In this document: piece by piece, positions 1-14,653 of the stretch
How the letters are laid out: each line of letters begins with the position of its first letter
Position numbering within the stretch: position 1 is the stretch's first letter
Translations under genes and position numbers: made by a program
Notes under the pieces: model-generated
Seen by the model: only the letters and a program-made list of their open reading frames with translations
Databases searched by the model: none
Told to the model about the DNA's origin: nothing
Assembly (NCBI GenBank): GCA_029339505.1
Contig: JAQISU010000192.1
Coordinates: forward strand, 2,465,001 to 2,529,000
Source: Unio delphinus
Lineage: Eukaryota > Mollusca > Bivalvia > Unionida > Unionidae
Direction: 5' to 3'
Length of the DNA stretch: 64,000 nt

Positions 1-403
1 CAAACAGGGATGCACACTGGTCGCACGAATAACTACAAACCAAATGCGTTATTTTATTGGTAGTTGGCTATGTCCAATTTATTGGCATGAAACTAGAAAT
101 ATTAAACTAAAGGAGTACAGTTTTGCACTAATACATTTTGCATGAATTTGAATAAACTTCATTTTGAGACTATGTTAAATATACTATAAATTAAATTTAC
201 TAAGTAAGAAAAATCAAGTATGTTCGATAACGAAAAAAAAATTAAAGATAATGGCAAAGTGTTTAAAAATACTTGCGCCCATGCTTCTCACTTACTTGCT
301 GGTGTGTGATGAAAGAGAAAACATAGCGTGCACATTTTCTTAATGATTAATTCTGTTTAAATTTAATTTTGTTCGAAGCGAACGAAAGTCCATTTGAAGT
401 TTG

Positions 404-458
<55 letters not shown>

Positions 459-1179
459 TTGAACATTTGAAAATGTATCCTCACAACAAAAATAGTTAGT
501 TTCCTAATCTCTTTGCAATCCAGTACAAGTATTTATTTCATTATATCCTGTGTGAGTTCTCTATTGAATCTAATATATAATATCCTTTATCTTGATGTAA
601 TATCTGGTAGACAGTCGGATCACATTTATCCATGCCTCAAGTTCTAAACGTTCTGATATGTCATTTAAGCCCCTAAGTAGTATAGTCAGTATATCATCAT
701 CGATCTGATCACAGAAATCACAGTAAATAACTGGAGGCATATACGAAAATAGACTTTCCATCAAGTGGTTTCTGTCGTCTAAGGTTAAGGCACAATTCAT
801 CGAAATGTGCAAAAACGGTCATGACTCATTTTGCCACATAGAGGACACAGTCCAGGTTTTGCCTGCATTCTTCCAATACGAAATAATGTCCCATATTCCG
901 TTTTTCTTCTTGAGTCACCGCAAGCTTTTTTCCATATATAGTACATTTTTAGTCCTGGATAAATTTGTACAATTATACCGAATCCCTCTGATGGATTTAT
1001 GATACTCATTTCATGCTTTCTCTCCTCAAATATCTGTATTCTTGTCCCAATTAAGTTATTCCATGTTATTTTGTCTGGAAATTTTCCAGTGAAAATAAAG
1101 TCATTGAGATAGTCTTCTAAATCATACTTTGTGAATACAGTACTTATATCATTTATAAGAGAGTTGTAGCTATATTGAG

Positions 1180-1240
<61 letters not shown>

Positions 1241-4200
1241 TGTAGTGTTTGATAATTATTGCCCGAGTCTGGATTCTTACTTGAAGGGTAGGGCAAAATA
1301 TGGACCGAACGGCACTTGACCTCTGTCAGATCCGGCAAACCAGCCAAATTCTGTGCACGACTGATATATCCACTGTCGAGCTAAAGAAACAATAATTCCC
1401 ATTAAACAAAAACAACTCACCTCTTTCAGATCATAGTTCAGACTTTTGAAAATCATGCAATCCAGCTCTACACAAATGTAGGATAAGAAAATGTTGAACT
1501 TGACTAAACTCTCACATAAATACTAAAGTTCGTACAATGTTTCTATTACTGCACTTCTCGTGTGAAACAAATATAAACACCAAAACCAAAAAAGACGTTC
1601 ACAACTTCACAATAACTTTTCCTTAATGAAAACAATGAACCACTGTGCATTGTATCGGTGAATATTTCATCTGATACACATAGGGTGACCCTTTACAGTA
1701 TTGTATTTGGTAGAATTTCAAAGACAAAATAGCCAGGGTTTCACCACTAGTAATACTGTTTTTAGAATTTAAAAAAAGACATTGTATATCATTGATATTA
1801 TTCAAAGAAACCGTTACTTCCCTTTTATTTGTGTAACATTGATGAATGTAATATAGGTTACAGAGTATACAGCTAGGCCTTACTTCAGATACGCATCTCT
1901 AAATACTGATAGTTCTGCGTGATCATTTTCACTTCCTGGACTTCAGCGATAAATTGTCTTAAAAAAGTGGGAGCCTATAACTTTAATAAAATACATTGTA
2001 TATATTTGGCAATTCATTTATTGCACTTTCAGAAATTGGTCTAGTCTGGCCACATTAATTTTTCCATATTTTAATAACTGCTAAAGATTCTTTAGACAAA
2101 TTCATGCTGACTTTTTAAAAACAAACATACAAAGGAGCAGTCATTTTTAATTATCTGTGTGCATAAATCATGTACTATTGCCACAAGTACCGTATCCAAA
2201 GAAAGGTCAGTCACATTACATGAAAGTAACATAGAGGTACACCAATATTTTCTCCATTGTGCACGTTGCAAATCTAAATAAATTCACCTTACGCCCTGCG
2301 ATTTACCTCCTTCCGAAACGCTGCTGTCGAGAGATTCTTGCTTCATTTCGGAGATAAATTTCTGATATTTGTAATCCAGACACTTCTTTCCAAACTTTTC
2401 CAGGATTAGATTGCTGACGACAGCATATCTCTGGATAGATGGCCCCCGTGAGCTGTCGGTCATGATGCCACATAGTGTGTTGATTGTAGTTTCTGTTGTG
2501 TTCAGAGTTGTACCCTTTTTAAAGCAGAAGAAATCAATTTTTTAAATATTTTATTTATTTATTTATTTTTAATTATATTTTTTTAATTTTTAATTTTTAA
2601 TTTTTATATTTATACAGAATTAGCTTCCAGTCGGCTTTGGGAATGCAGTGAATAAGACGTAACCCAACATCGATATACATGCACATATTCACTGGGACCA
2701 AAATATGTTGTGTCCAGTTTCTATGGGGTCTCATTCGATTCATTCGGGTGGAATAATGGTCTTCAACTTAAATTGACTTGTTTTACACCTATTTCCCAAA
2801 AACACAACCATGAAACATTTCATCAAAGAGTATTGTTCATAAATCAACCAGACCAAGTTATAAATTTGAAACGTGTTGGAGTCTGACAGTTACTGTTTTT
2901 TTTTTAAAGTAACGTGACGTTATTGATAATCTATGTGTGACACACTCCTGATCTCAAATAGGTAATGATTTAACATCGAATTTATGAAACGATTTGAATA
3001 ATGTCCAGCCTTTCCGAACCTAATAGAGAAAAAGCTTGACATTATTCAACGAGTTTCATAATTTAAATATTAAATCATTACCCATTTGAGATTGTTTTAT
3101 CACATAGCTTTTATTTGAGTGGAAATTATTTAGATAGAAAGAAACGAATAGTTTCATTCATTCTGAAGCACGTTGCACCTTTCATTTGTTGTGCGTTAAA
3201 AAAGCTCCAAACAAGGTTGCAGAGGCGTAGCTGGGGGGGGGGGGGGGGGGCAGGGGGTACATATGTCCCCGGGCGCCAAGGTACAGGGGCACCAAAATGA
3301 GGCTTGCAACGTTACATTATAAAAAGTAAACAAGGGTAATAAATCGGTCACAAGATCGCTGGGGCGCCAATTTTATAGTTCGTCCCCGGGCACAAAATAT
3401 CATCGCTACGCCTCTGCAAGGTTGAGCTAGTATTAACGTTTAAAAGTAGATTATAATTTTCTTACAAACAACAAGTCCAAGTAGAAGCGTCCTTCCGATT
3501 AAACAGAACATTTTACACAGACAAAATCATTTTTTTAAAACACAGAATGTCCAATGAGCATGATGTATCATTATTAGATGCAAATATCAACTATAATGAA
3601 GTAGGCGATCCATGCTTACTTAACAAAACATCTCACTTTAAAAACTAAACGTTACATTATTTCAATATTCATTTTAAATATTGTACAAAAAGGAAACATA
3701 TACAAACTAATTGATAAAAGATGGTATGTGGGGCGCTATAAAAAGGAGTATGTATTGAATTTACAGTTATTTAAAATCGACGCACCGGGTGAAGAGCCAA
3801 AAAGATCAAAAATACCTGAACGTTTCCGCTTTCAACCACATCCTCAACTACAACTGGGTGTCTTTAAAAGGGCTATGGGGAATTTGAAATCCTAATTTTT
3901 AATTTGGTCTCAGAAACTGAACACTTAAAAGTTTATTTCTGATATCTCATTAATAATTGTGATATATTTTATACACAAATCTCGATATGAGTGAGGAATG
4001 AGAGCAGGGATCTGAGATTTTAATTGCACATAAAAATGCTCTTTAAATCAGCCAAACCACACCTATTCCTCATTTGAGTCACTTACCGCAAAGGTTCTGT
4101 TAACTCCATTGTACTGTGCCACAAGTTGCCAGTTATCTGCGAGAGTGCTGTACAATGCTGAAGGTTCTATGAGATTGTTGTGATCTATTTTATCACATAA

Positions 4201-7200
4201 TCTGCAAGAAAGACAGCCTTAATTATTTTATCGATACACACCACATCTTGAGATGTAGCAACCTAATACAAAACTTGATAAATTTAATTTTTCGTAAACG
4301 TAGTTATCCACATTATTTAAATGACCTTTTTCATTTTGTGACGCGATTCATATTTGATGAAGTATCATTATTTTTTGTTACAATGTTTTGAGATCTTTAT
4401 GTTAACGTCCTTTCTGTATCATTTTGCCTAAATTTTGTACTTAGTTCTTTCAGAAGAAAGTTTTCATGTTTATTTTTGTTTCGGGCATTGCAAACTCACT
4501 TTGATATACTGCCATTTCAAGCTCAAGCTCGAAAGCCTCCCAACAGGGATTGATACTCGGTAACATTTTCAACTTTATTACAGACGAATATCATATAAAA
4601 TAGTAGAAATGAAAGTAGTGTAGACAAGACACGTGTATGTAAAAAAGATGGACCATTCATTTACCCGCAAAAGAACTCTCTTTGATAACTGCTAAGCAAG
4701 TGTCAAATGGGAGCTGGTTCAAGCTAGACAACCACCCACAACAGTCGTGACCATGAATTAACAACTACTATACGCATATACGTTTTCGTGACGTAATCAA
4801 ACAATATTGGTTGTCTCCCTTACAAGGAAAATTCCATTAAGGAATGGTTGCAGCAAAGTGTCTGTTTTGACAATTTTGGCCCCTAGGGATCCTCGACACC
4901 TATCATAGCTTGTACTCCGAAGAGTTTTGTTTTGCCCATACGCGTCCCAGGCATGTTTAGCAATTTAATTATCCACGAAAGCGAAAAGTCATGGTGGTAG
5001 AGTCTATAACAGTCATGGTGGTAGAGTCTATAACAGTCATGCTGGTAGAGTCTATAACAGCTATGAGTGCCCAATGAGACCCCTTCCCACAACAGTGATT
5101 TACTTTTACTCAAATTTTGCATCCAAGTATTTTGAGACTGCATAAGTTACCGATCGATATTACCCAGTCAACGTGGCTTATACAGCTGCTGGTTTGATCA
5201 GAAAATCGAATTTCTGTTTCTTATTCGACTATAACTTGCTGTTTCCTATTTATAATTGTGTGTGGTTTTACTTTTCTGCCAGAACAATCTTAAACTTTAC
5301 CTCACTGATTATTTTATCATCGATAGCGTCCAAATACAGTTTACTAATCGTATTGAGACTGTTCTGTGCAACAGCAAGCACTTTTAAATAGACACGTAGT
5401 TGTGAATGCAATAACACCGACAAATGTTTGCTAGCTCCACCAGAGACACCGGTTATTATCGATATAACTCGAACAATATTTAAGGTTGGTACACCTACAA
5501 TATATGGTGTTGCCCTGATTCCAGTCAAACCAAAACCAAACGACATTACTGGCGCAAGATCGCAAATGGCATCTACGACCAAACACGTGCGTTAGTATTT
5601 CACGATCACTGATATTCTCTTATTAATTTCATCTCACAGCTGTGTTTCCACTTCGATTCCTTTTACACGTCGGTAAGGTCCATCGTAGTTCTTATTTTAA
5701 TGATACAACCAAATAGTACAATTGTACGACACGCAGATCTTGTCCGAATTCGACAAGCCCATACGTAACACGCACACGTTCTTCTAGCCAATAACTTTTT
5801 CTTACCTGTACAATTGTCATACAATTATAGAAGAAAAGCTCTGCTTCGGGAATACTTACATCAACACTGAGTGTGCTTATGGTGCTCCAGTGCCCTTTTC
5901 TTTTAAAATCACACCGATTACGCCTGTTCCAAATAACTGTTATCCAAACAAATACGTCCTTGCTGAATACCATTAGGGACATTTTTTTGTCTCAGTTGAG
6001 TCATTGTTGGTGTGTTATATTGATTTGTGAACGTGACCGAGGTGGACATATCGGTGAATACTATTTCGCCATTATAGAAACAATCCCAAAGTGTTTTCGC
6101 ATTTGGTGCTTATGTCAATGCGTGAGCGCTTGCAAGTGCGATGATTCCAAGTTGGCCTCGAATTGACATTGATACATCAGGGTCGTTTCTACTTGACCCT
6201 TAGCAAAAGTATATGACAATTCATACTAGGGCTTGGAAACACTTTTTTGAAGCAGATATTCACCGACAAGTGGAATGAAACTGTTTTCAGTGTTAGCATG
6301 TCAGCTGATCCTGACGGTAGATCCATTACATATACAGAGTGATACAATCTATCTTAAACACAAACGACACAAATAAATGACCATCCGTTAGGATAAATGT
6401 TGACAGCTTCAAACACTGAATTTCATTTCTGGGGACTACAGTTTCATACATTTTCACATTTGTTTTAAGGTGGTGCTCTACATTTTAGAAATGTGCATAG
6501 GGTTATAAATTTAAAGATAAAGAATTCTCCACGGTTTCCTGACTGGTTATATTGGTTATTTAAAATGATCTTCTATATCTTAGGTATTTTTCCAATAACC
6601 TTCAATTCCCTTTAATTTGGTGTATACTTGATGGGTGAAATAGGGGTTACTGTGTATAATGCTTGGACTTAACACCAATGTGCGCCTTTAAAACAACTGC
6701 TAGCTCCGCTTTTGGTCATTTCACTTCGTGACCGTCTAAGGTCAATTGCAAAGAAAAAGAGCCGATAACGTTTTTTTTCTTCAAATTTTATGTAAATCAT
6801 TAATTACACTTACAGAAGCTGGTATTGTCTAGTCTGGCAAAATTCTTCCCCCCTATTTTTATAGCTGCTAAGGATAGTGTACTTTAGACTAATTCATGTT
6901 TATTTTATTTTTTTTTAGCACAAGGGAGCAGTGATTTTAGATAGCACTGTGCTTAGATCATGTACACTAATTATTATGTACTTTTGCATGAGTGTGTGCG
7001 CTTTAAATTTTTTAACGTAGCTTTTAACAATTTTTCAGTTCAGTTTTAGTGATGTCTTGCACACTGGGACATCGTGCCGCAGACATGTATCATGATGTCC
7101 CACCCAGTCACATTATCCCGAGACCAGCCCGACCAGTCTTAAAACGAACCTGTTCATGCCGAGGACCAAGCGAGGCAGCTGTTATTACCATTTTTGTAAT

Positions 7201-10200
7201 TCTTTGTAAGTCTTTGGTATGACTCAGGATCGAATTCACGACCTCCAGCATCCAAGGTGGACGCTCTAACCACTAGGCCACCGGAGCGGTCTATGCACGT
7301 TTGAGAGAGGTACGTATGTAAGGTGAAGTTATTAGTATTTAAAACATGCACAGTAGAGAGAATGCTGGCATATCTCTATGCTACTTTGATGTAATGTGGT
7401 TGACAATTTTGTTTGGATCTATTGTTCTTTTGGATATTGTACATGATCTAAGAAAATAATTCAGAATTTTATAAAATGATTTAATGTGAATGGCTCTTGT
7501 TTACAATTTACCTATCAAAAACTTTTACTGTCTGCCGAGTGGAAGACAACCCCGTAACACTCGAAAGTGAAAGCAGTCGCACGTATTCATTATTTATAAA
7601 CGCGACCGATAAAGTGAGTGATGGAATAGATGCGAAATAAAGAGGCATCATCAGTATTTGATTTCAACATCAAGGCGTGACACGAGCTTTGATTGTTCTT
7701 AATGAACTAAAATGTTAAATGCCCGGATAAGCTATCAATTTTCTCAAGCTATGAACTGTTGATTAAATCTGAGTGAGTAATACATTAATCTTAGCAATCG
7801 AGCTAAAAACACATAACCTACGGGAATAATAAATAATAAATTCACTGTAACTTAAAAAAGGCAAGGATATATATACCGAAACATTTGGAACATCTTCTCC
7901 AGTTTATCTGGTTGACCCCACCATTCAAAAATGGTGTTTGTTGCCGTGAATGTTTCTTTAACACACGCCGGATGTGACGTGTTCCCCATGACATCCATTA
8001 TAGTAGCAAGGTAACCTATCATGCAAGAGAAATGGTACATGTACTGTTATCGTGCATGGCGATACAGATTATTGGCAATAATTTTAAAAAAAATAAGCAT
8101 TCCAAGAAACTGATCTTTGTCAACATGATCAAAATAATTGCGAATATGTCCAATATATAACAATGCCAGTGGTAAGGTAACATATAGGTGATGTCCAATC
8201 TCTAACAATGCCAGTGGTAAGGTAACATATAGGCGATGTCCAATCTATAACAATGCCAGTGGTAAGGTAACATATAGGCGATGTCCAATCTCTAACAATG
8301 CCAGTGGTAAGGTAACATATAGGCGATGTCCAATCTATAACAATGCCAGTGGTAAGGTAACATATAGGCGATGTCCAATCTCTAACAATGCCAGTGGTAA
8401 GGTAACATATAGGCGATGTCCAATCTCTAACAATGCCAGTGGTAAGGTAACATATAGGCGATGTCCAATCTATAACAATGCCAGTGGTAAGGTAACATAT
8501 AGGCGATGTCCAATCTCTAACAATGCCAGTGGTAAGGTAACATATAGGCGATGTCCAATCTCTAACAATGCCAGTGGTAAGGTAACATATAGGCGATGTC
8601 CAATCTCTAACAATGCCAGTGGTAAGGTAACATATAGGCGATGTCCAATCTATAACAATGCCAGTGGTAAGGTAACATATAGGCGATGTCCAATCTCTAA
8701 CAATGCCAGTGGTAAGGTAACATATAGGCGATGTCCAATCTCTAACAATGCCAGTGGTAAGGTAACATATAGGCGATGTCCAATCTCTAACAATGCCAGT
8801 GGTAAGGTAACATATAGGCGATGTCCAATCTATAACAATGCCAGTGGTAAGGTAACATATAGGCGATGTCCAATCTATAACAATGCCAGTGGTAAGGTAA
8901 CATATAGGCGATGTCCAATCTATAACAATGCCAGTGGTAAGGTAACATATAGGCGATGTCCAATCTCTAACAATGCCAGTGGTAAGGTAACATATAGGCG
9001 ATGTCCAATCTATAACAATGCCAGTGGTAAGGTAACATATAGGCGATGTCCAATCTATAACAATGCCAGTGGTAAGGTAACATATAGGCGATGTCCAATC
9101 TCTAACAATGCCAGTGGTAAGGTAACATATAGGTGATGTCCAATCTCTAACAATGCCAGTGGTAAGGTAACAATATAGGTGATGTCCAATCTCTAACAAT
9201 GCCAGTGGTAAGGTAACATATAGGTGATGTCCAATCTCTAACAATGCCAGTGGTAAGGTAACATATAGGCGATGTTCAATCTATAACAATGCCAGTGGTA
9301 AGGTAACATATAGATGATGTCCAATCTCTAACAATGCCAGTGGTAAGGTAACATATAGGCGATGTCCAATCTCTAACAATGCCAGTGGTAAGGTAACATA
9401 TAGGCGATGTCCAATCTCTAACAATGCCAGTGGTAAGGTAACATATATGCGATGTCCAATCTCTAACAATGCCAGTGGTAAGGTAACATATAGGTGATGT
9501 CCAATCTCTAACAATACCAGTGGTAAGGTAACATATAGGCGATGTTCAATCTATAACAATGCCAGTGGTAAGGTAACATATAGATGATGTCCAATCTCTA
9601 ACAATGCCAGTGGTAAGGTAACATATAGGCGATGTCCAATCTCTAACAATGCCAGTGGTAAGGTAACATATAGGCGATATCCAATCTCTAACAATGCCAG
9701 TGGTAAGGTAACATATAGGCGATGTCCAATCTCTAACAATGTCAGTGGTAAGGTAACATATAGGCGATGTCCAATCTCTAACAATGCCAGTGGTAAGGTA
9801 ACATATAGGCGATGTCCAATCTCTAACAATGCCAGTGGTAAGGTAACATATAGGCGATGTCCAATCTATAACAATGCCAGTGGTAAGGTAACATATAGGT
9901 GATTTATCGGTTGTAAAATAGTTAACTCTTAAATTAACATCCCTGAGCTTCAATGCACTCGCCCCTTTCCCCCAGTGGAATAGTTCCGGATAGTGCATAC
10001 TGTCACTTGATCACTGAAGGTTTAAACATAACATTATAATAAGCGTATCAGGGATTATGTACAAAACTGCACAATTATTCTAATTATTGAAGATAGCCAG
10101 CAGGGACGGCCTAGGGCAAGGCGAACAAGGTAATCGTCGTGGGCCTTGCGCTGCTGGCGGAAATCAACTTCGCGATGCATTTTTGTTGCTTGAGGACTCA

Positions 10201-12407
10201 CTCATTGCTTGATGCCTTGGGCCCTGCACATCCTAGGGCTGTTTCTGATAGCCAGATCGAACAGTATATTATCAGTTTACAATTTCTGTTATGTTAGTAT
10301 GATCACAATGTTTATCAACTATTATTGCATTAAGGAAAATATATTTTGTCCTAATGTAAAACTAGTAAAACCTAGTTTGTGCTGCTTTGCTCGTGTCTAG
10401 GAAAAATGTTTAAAACTTAGAAGCGAACATATGAAAATATTGCTTCAATACGGATGCGTGGCGTATGTACTGATCTAAAAATGTACGATTTATCAGTGAC
10501 CCTTTTTGATTCTACTAAAGAAGAATGTGAACATAACTTCTTCATGTCCAAAACACGTGACATAGGCCTGAACCTTTTTTGTCGAATCATATTTGCTTAA
10601 TAACATATCACGGCAAACACCTTATGTTACATTAAAGAAAGAATATACTTATGTAACGTCCCGGGCTTTACTTCACCACAAGGCCAGCTTTGACTTCAAG
10701 TCAACGTGGGATTTTAATCCCAAGGCAGAAGAGATATTTAAGTTTCAATAATTTAAGAAACGCTATTAATGATAAATATAAATGTAACAATGTGCATGAT
10801 GAATAAAAAGTAAAATTGTAAACTTCTAGTCCAAACTATTGTTTTGAAATAGATCCAAATGAAATGATATGTTGTATGTTCTTTCCCTTATAAAACACGC
10901 CTACAATTCGCTATTTACATACACGTATATGGCATGTGTGGCTAAGTGCAAATTCAAGAAGGTTCATAACAAAATAATCATTGAAAAATTATTAATGGAT
11001 TTGCCAGCAAAACGTAAATCCAGAAAAAAAATGAATTACAAAACACACGAAGCATGATACCACTCGGACGTGTTTCCCAATGAATATAGTATTGTTATAG
11101 TCTAGAATGCGTTAAATTTTGAAATAAAAAGTTAGAAATGTTTTTTTTCTTCAATACAAATTCTGTATAGCCAGCTAAAGGTCACAGCAACATAATGTGA
11201 GATGACGAATACCCTGTTGGAATAATACACTGGATGATCCCTAGTTTACATGTTTAGCTATTTACCGTAGTAACATTACCGACACCTTAATACACTTCTC
11301 TATTAACATTTCTTTCTGTAGTAATATACTGCAGTGAAATGGACCACTGTGTTGCCACTGGAGACAATAGATACACATGTAATCAGCTGAATAACGCTAC
11401 TGGAGTATTGGCAAGGTTAATTCTACTTGAGCATCAATCTTTAACAATGAAGAATATATTGAAGGTTTATTTTATATAATTTGGAATATTATATAGTGTG
11501 GAATGCCTTATTTCGCTAAACTAAATTGTGATCTTTATTACCGCTGTCATATTTGCTCTCCTAATTACTCTAAAGTCATTCCAAACCACAATCGGAGGAA
11601 TATTTGCTTCACTCCTTGTGATAGATGTTGATGTCAAAGTGATGACATAAACATTCAACACTGACACGACAACAGCTGCCAAGGACATCATTGGCCTCTA
11701 TCGCCCCTAAGAAGATAAAAAAATGGGTTACAGAAGAGATTCTGAATATATGTGATGCCCGAAGAGACATCAAAAGCACCAGACACACAGCAGGGGCATT
11801 GGAGTACCGAGAAATAAACAAGAATACCAGACAACACTCGAAGAAAGCAAAAGCACCAGATACACAGCAGGGGCATTGGAGTACCGAGAAATAAACAAGA
11901 ATACCAGACAACACTCGAAGAAAGCAAAAGAAGATTGGATTGGACAAAAGTGCACAGAAACAAAGAGCAGTCTGATAAAGAATACTAGCAAAAAGGCATA
12001 CCAAATTGTGAAAGACCTCACCAGACAGAAGCAACCAAAAGTCAGTACGATTCAAGAAGAAAATAGAAAATGCATCACAGAACCAAGTGACATTGCAGAA
12101 AGATGGATTGAGTATTGTAAAGAACTTTACAACCATCAGTCCACAGGAGACGTGGAGGTGATTGAAGTTCCTAACTCCACAAATGATGATGATTTCCTTA
12201 TTCTCAAAGAAGAGGTGGAGTCACCAATAATAGCACTGAAGAATGGGAAGGCAGCTGGAGTAGACAACATCCCAGCTGAACTTATCAAGAATGGTGGGGT
12301 ATTGATAGAGCTACTAACAAAAGTCTGCAGCAAGATATGGCAGATAGGAGAATGGCGAACACAGTAGGCGCATTCACTGATTATACCACTAACCCAAAAA
12401 GGCAATC

Positions 12408-12470
<63 letters not shown>

Positions 12471-13551
12471 TTTCAAAAAGGCATTTGACAGAGTGTGGTG
12501 GCATGAGGCATTGTAGGCTACAATGTAGAATACAGCATAAGTCAAACGTTGACTAATACCATCAAGCAGCTGTACGCCAAGGCTACCAGTGCAGTAATTG
12601 CACAATGTTATGTGCGTGACTGGTTCAAGACATAAGTTGGAGTATGTGAATGCTGTCTCCTATCATCCTTGCTTTTCAACATTTACTTAGAGCGCATCAT
12701 GAGCGAAGCTCTTTAAAACCACGTGGTACAGTCAGCATTTGAGAGCGTAACATCACCAGCCTACGCTGTGCAGACGACATTGATGAGCTGGCAGGCAGTG
12801 AAGACGAGTTTGCCACCATAGTGAAGAACCTAGATGAAACATATTCCAGACTTGACATGGAGATAAGCGTCGAGAAGACAAAGTTGATGACAAATATTGG
12901 TAAACAAATCTCAACCAAGATCGAAATCAGAGAACAGGAACTGGAAACAGTGGGCAAGTTCAAATATCTTCGTTCCATAAACACTAAAAAGGGATTCAGA
13001 GCATAAATTGTGTCACAAGCAGCACAAACAATGGCAGCTATGTCAAAGCTAAGACCAATCTGGAGAGACAAGAACATCTGTCTGAAATCTAATATCAGAC
13101 TATTGAGAGCACTAGTCATCTCAATCTTTTTGTATTCATGTGAGGCCTGGACCCTGACACCAGAATTACAAAGAAGAATCCAGGCACTTGAAATGAGATG
13201 CTTCAGAATCATCCTTGGCATCTCTTACATGGACCACATCACAAATAAAGAAGTGAGTAATACTATCAGGCACAAAGTAGGCCTTTATGAAGCCCTCCTC
13301 ACCACTGTCAAAAAGAGAAAGCTGAAATGGTATGGCCATATCACTAGAGCTAACTGTCTATCCACAACAGTACTGCAGGGCAGCGTCCAGGTTGGCAGCA
13401 GTAGAGGTAGACAGAAAAAAGTGGACTTGCAACATCACATAATGGACCAGAAAAAGAGACACAGACATTGGCACAGGATCAAGACAAGTGGAGGGAACTG
13501 TTCAGATGTTCAGCAGCAAAGTGCCTCAACGACCACATTAGGTCAAGAGAC

Positions 13552-13584
<33 letters not shown>

Positions 13585-14593
13585 CGAATTACTCTACCTA
13601 TACATTCGTTGCCGGTCAGAATATCAGAGTACGGCACAAGACTGGCATTTATATTCATGAGACCCGTTGGTCTTACGCTGGGATTGACGGGAAAAGCCTT
13701 GGTCGTAAGCATACGGGTAGTTGAATGAGATGTAACAACAGCTTAGTAACTTTACAAAGTATGATGGCTCGCGAAATGTTATTCGCAAATACACAAGCAA
13801 TTTGTCAGTGGAATTATTTGGAGACTTTATGTGAAGATATTCGCATCAGAACTTAACTCTGCATCTCAGAAAATGAATATACTACGCTAAATAGTTTAAG
13901 AGGACTTACACGCGGTTAAAACACAAACACCAAACGGCCAATTCGGACCAACATTGACAACGGAAGACAAACTCGTACAATGTAAGTGTCAATTACAAAA
14001 TCACTCAAATAACTGTATATCGATCATTTGTAGTCACTAAATGTGATAATACGATATTTATTGTGCCTAGCAGCCATGCAAGTCCTTAATATCTTCATGT
14101 ATGTATTAAAATGTATCCCATATTGCCATTATAAAACTATATTTGATGCCGATACTATTTATGTTTTATAACACCAGAATTTAATCCAACTTAAAATAAC
14201 ATTAAAAAAAAAACAAATGCCACTGGAGATAAACAGCAATGGGATAGTGAGCATTGAAAACAATTTATAATTTATTTTTATTTTTATTTTATAATTTATT
14301 TTTGTTTATTTTTTAATTTATATCAGATGCTAAGCGTTAGTTCTAGATAAATTGTGGTAAATTGAAACCTCAGATTTGGCATTGTAAGACACTTTGTTGC
14401 TTAAGGCGTTAGATATGACTTTGTATTAAGTTATGATTAATTAAAGCCTAAAATATGGCTTTGTAAGAAAAAAACACTTAAACTACACGTTACTTCCGAC
14501 ATCTAAGTCCATGTATACTGGGGCACTAGATGCTACAGCACCATCTGCCATTTGCGGATACTTGTTTCTAAACCATGCCGAAAGAGACCCTGC

Positions 14594-14653
<60 letters not shown>

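Larger units (their letters stand above)
11640..13584 (+). pseudogene. Decayed RTE-type non-LTR retrotransposon (reverse transcriptase)
   Basis: Plus-strand frames read reverse-transcriptase landmarks in order: a linker with [20 protein letters not shown] (about 12240), then [14 protein letters not shown] (about 12470), then [10 protein letters not shown] (the catalytic Asp pair, about 12775). A C-terminal region follows with [26 protein letters not shown] and [12 protein letters not shown] (to about 13350). It ends in a (GAT)n tail at 13552-13584, as in RTE elements. Breaks: a 77-bp tandem duplication at 11772-11925, a stop at 13003-13005, other frameshifts, and loss of the segment between GNLQ and DFKKAF, replaced by a TA repeat. 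The 5' half with endonuclease is missing. Confidence 0.85.

Noticed and set aside
8129..9998. Several long open frames (up to 371 codons) across 8.1-10.0 kb
   Set aside because: They are translations of the 45-bp minisatellite, whose unit is a multiple of three; all give the same 15-residue repeat.
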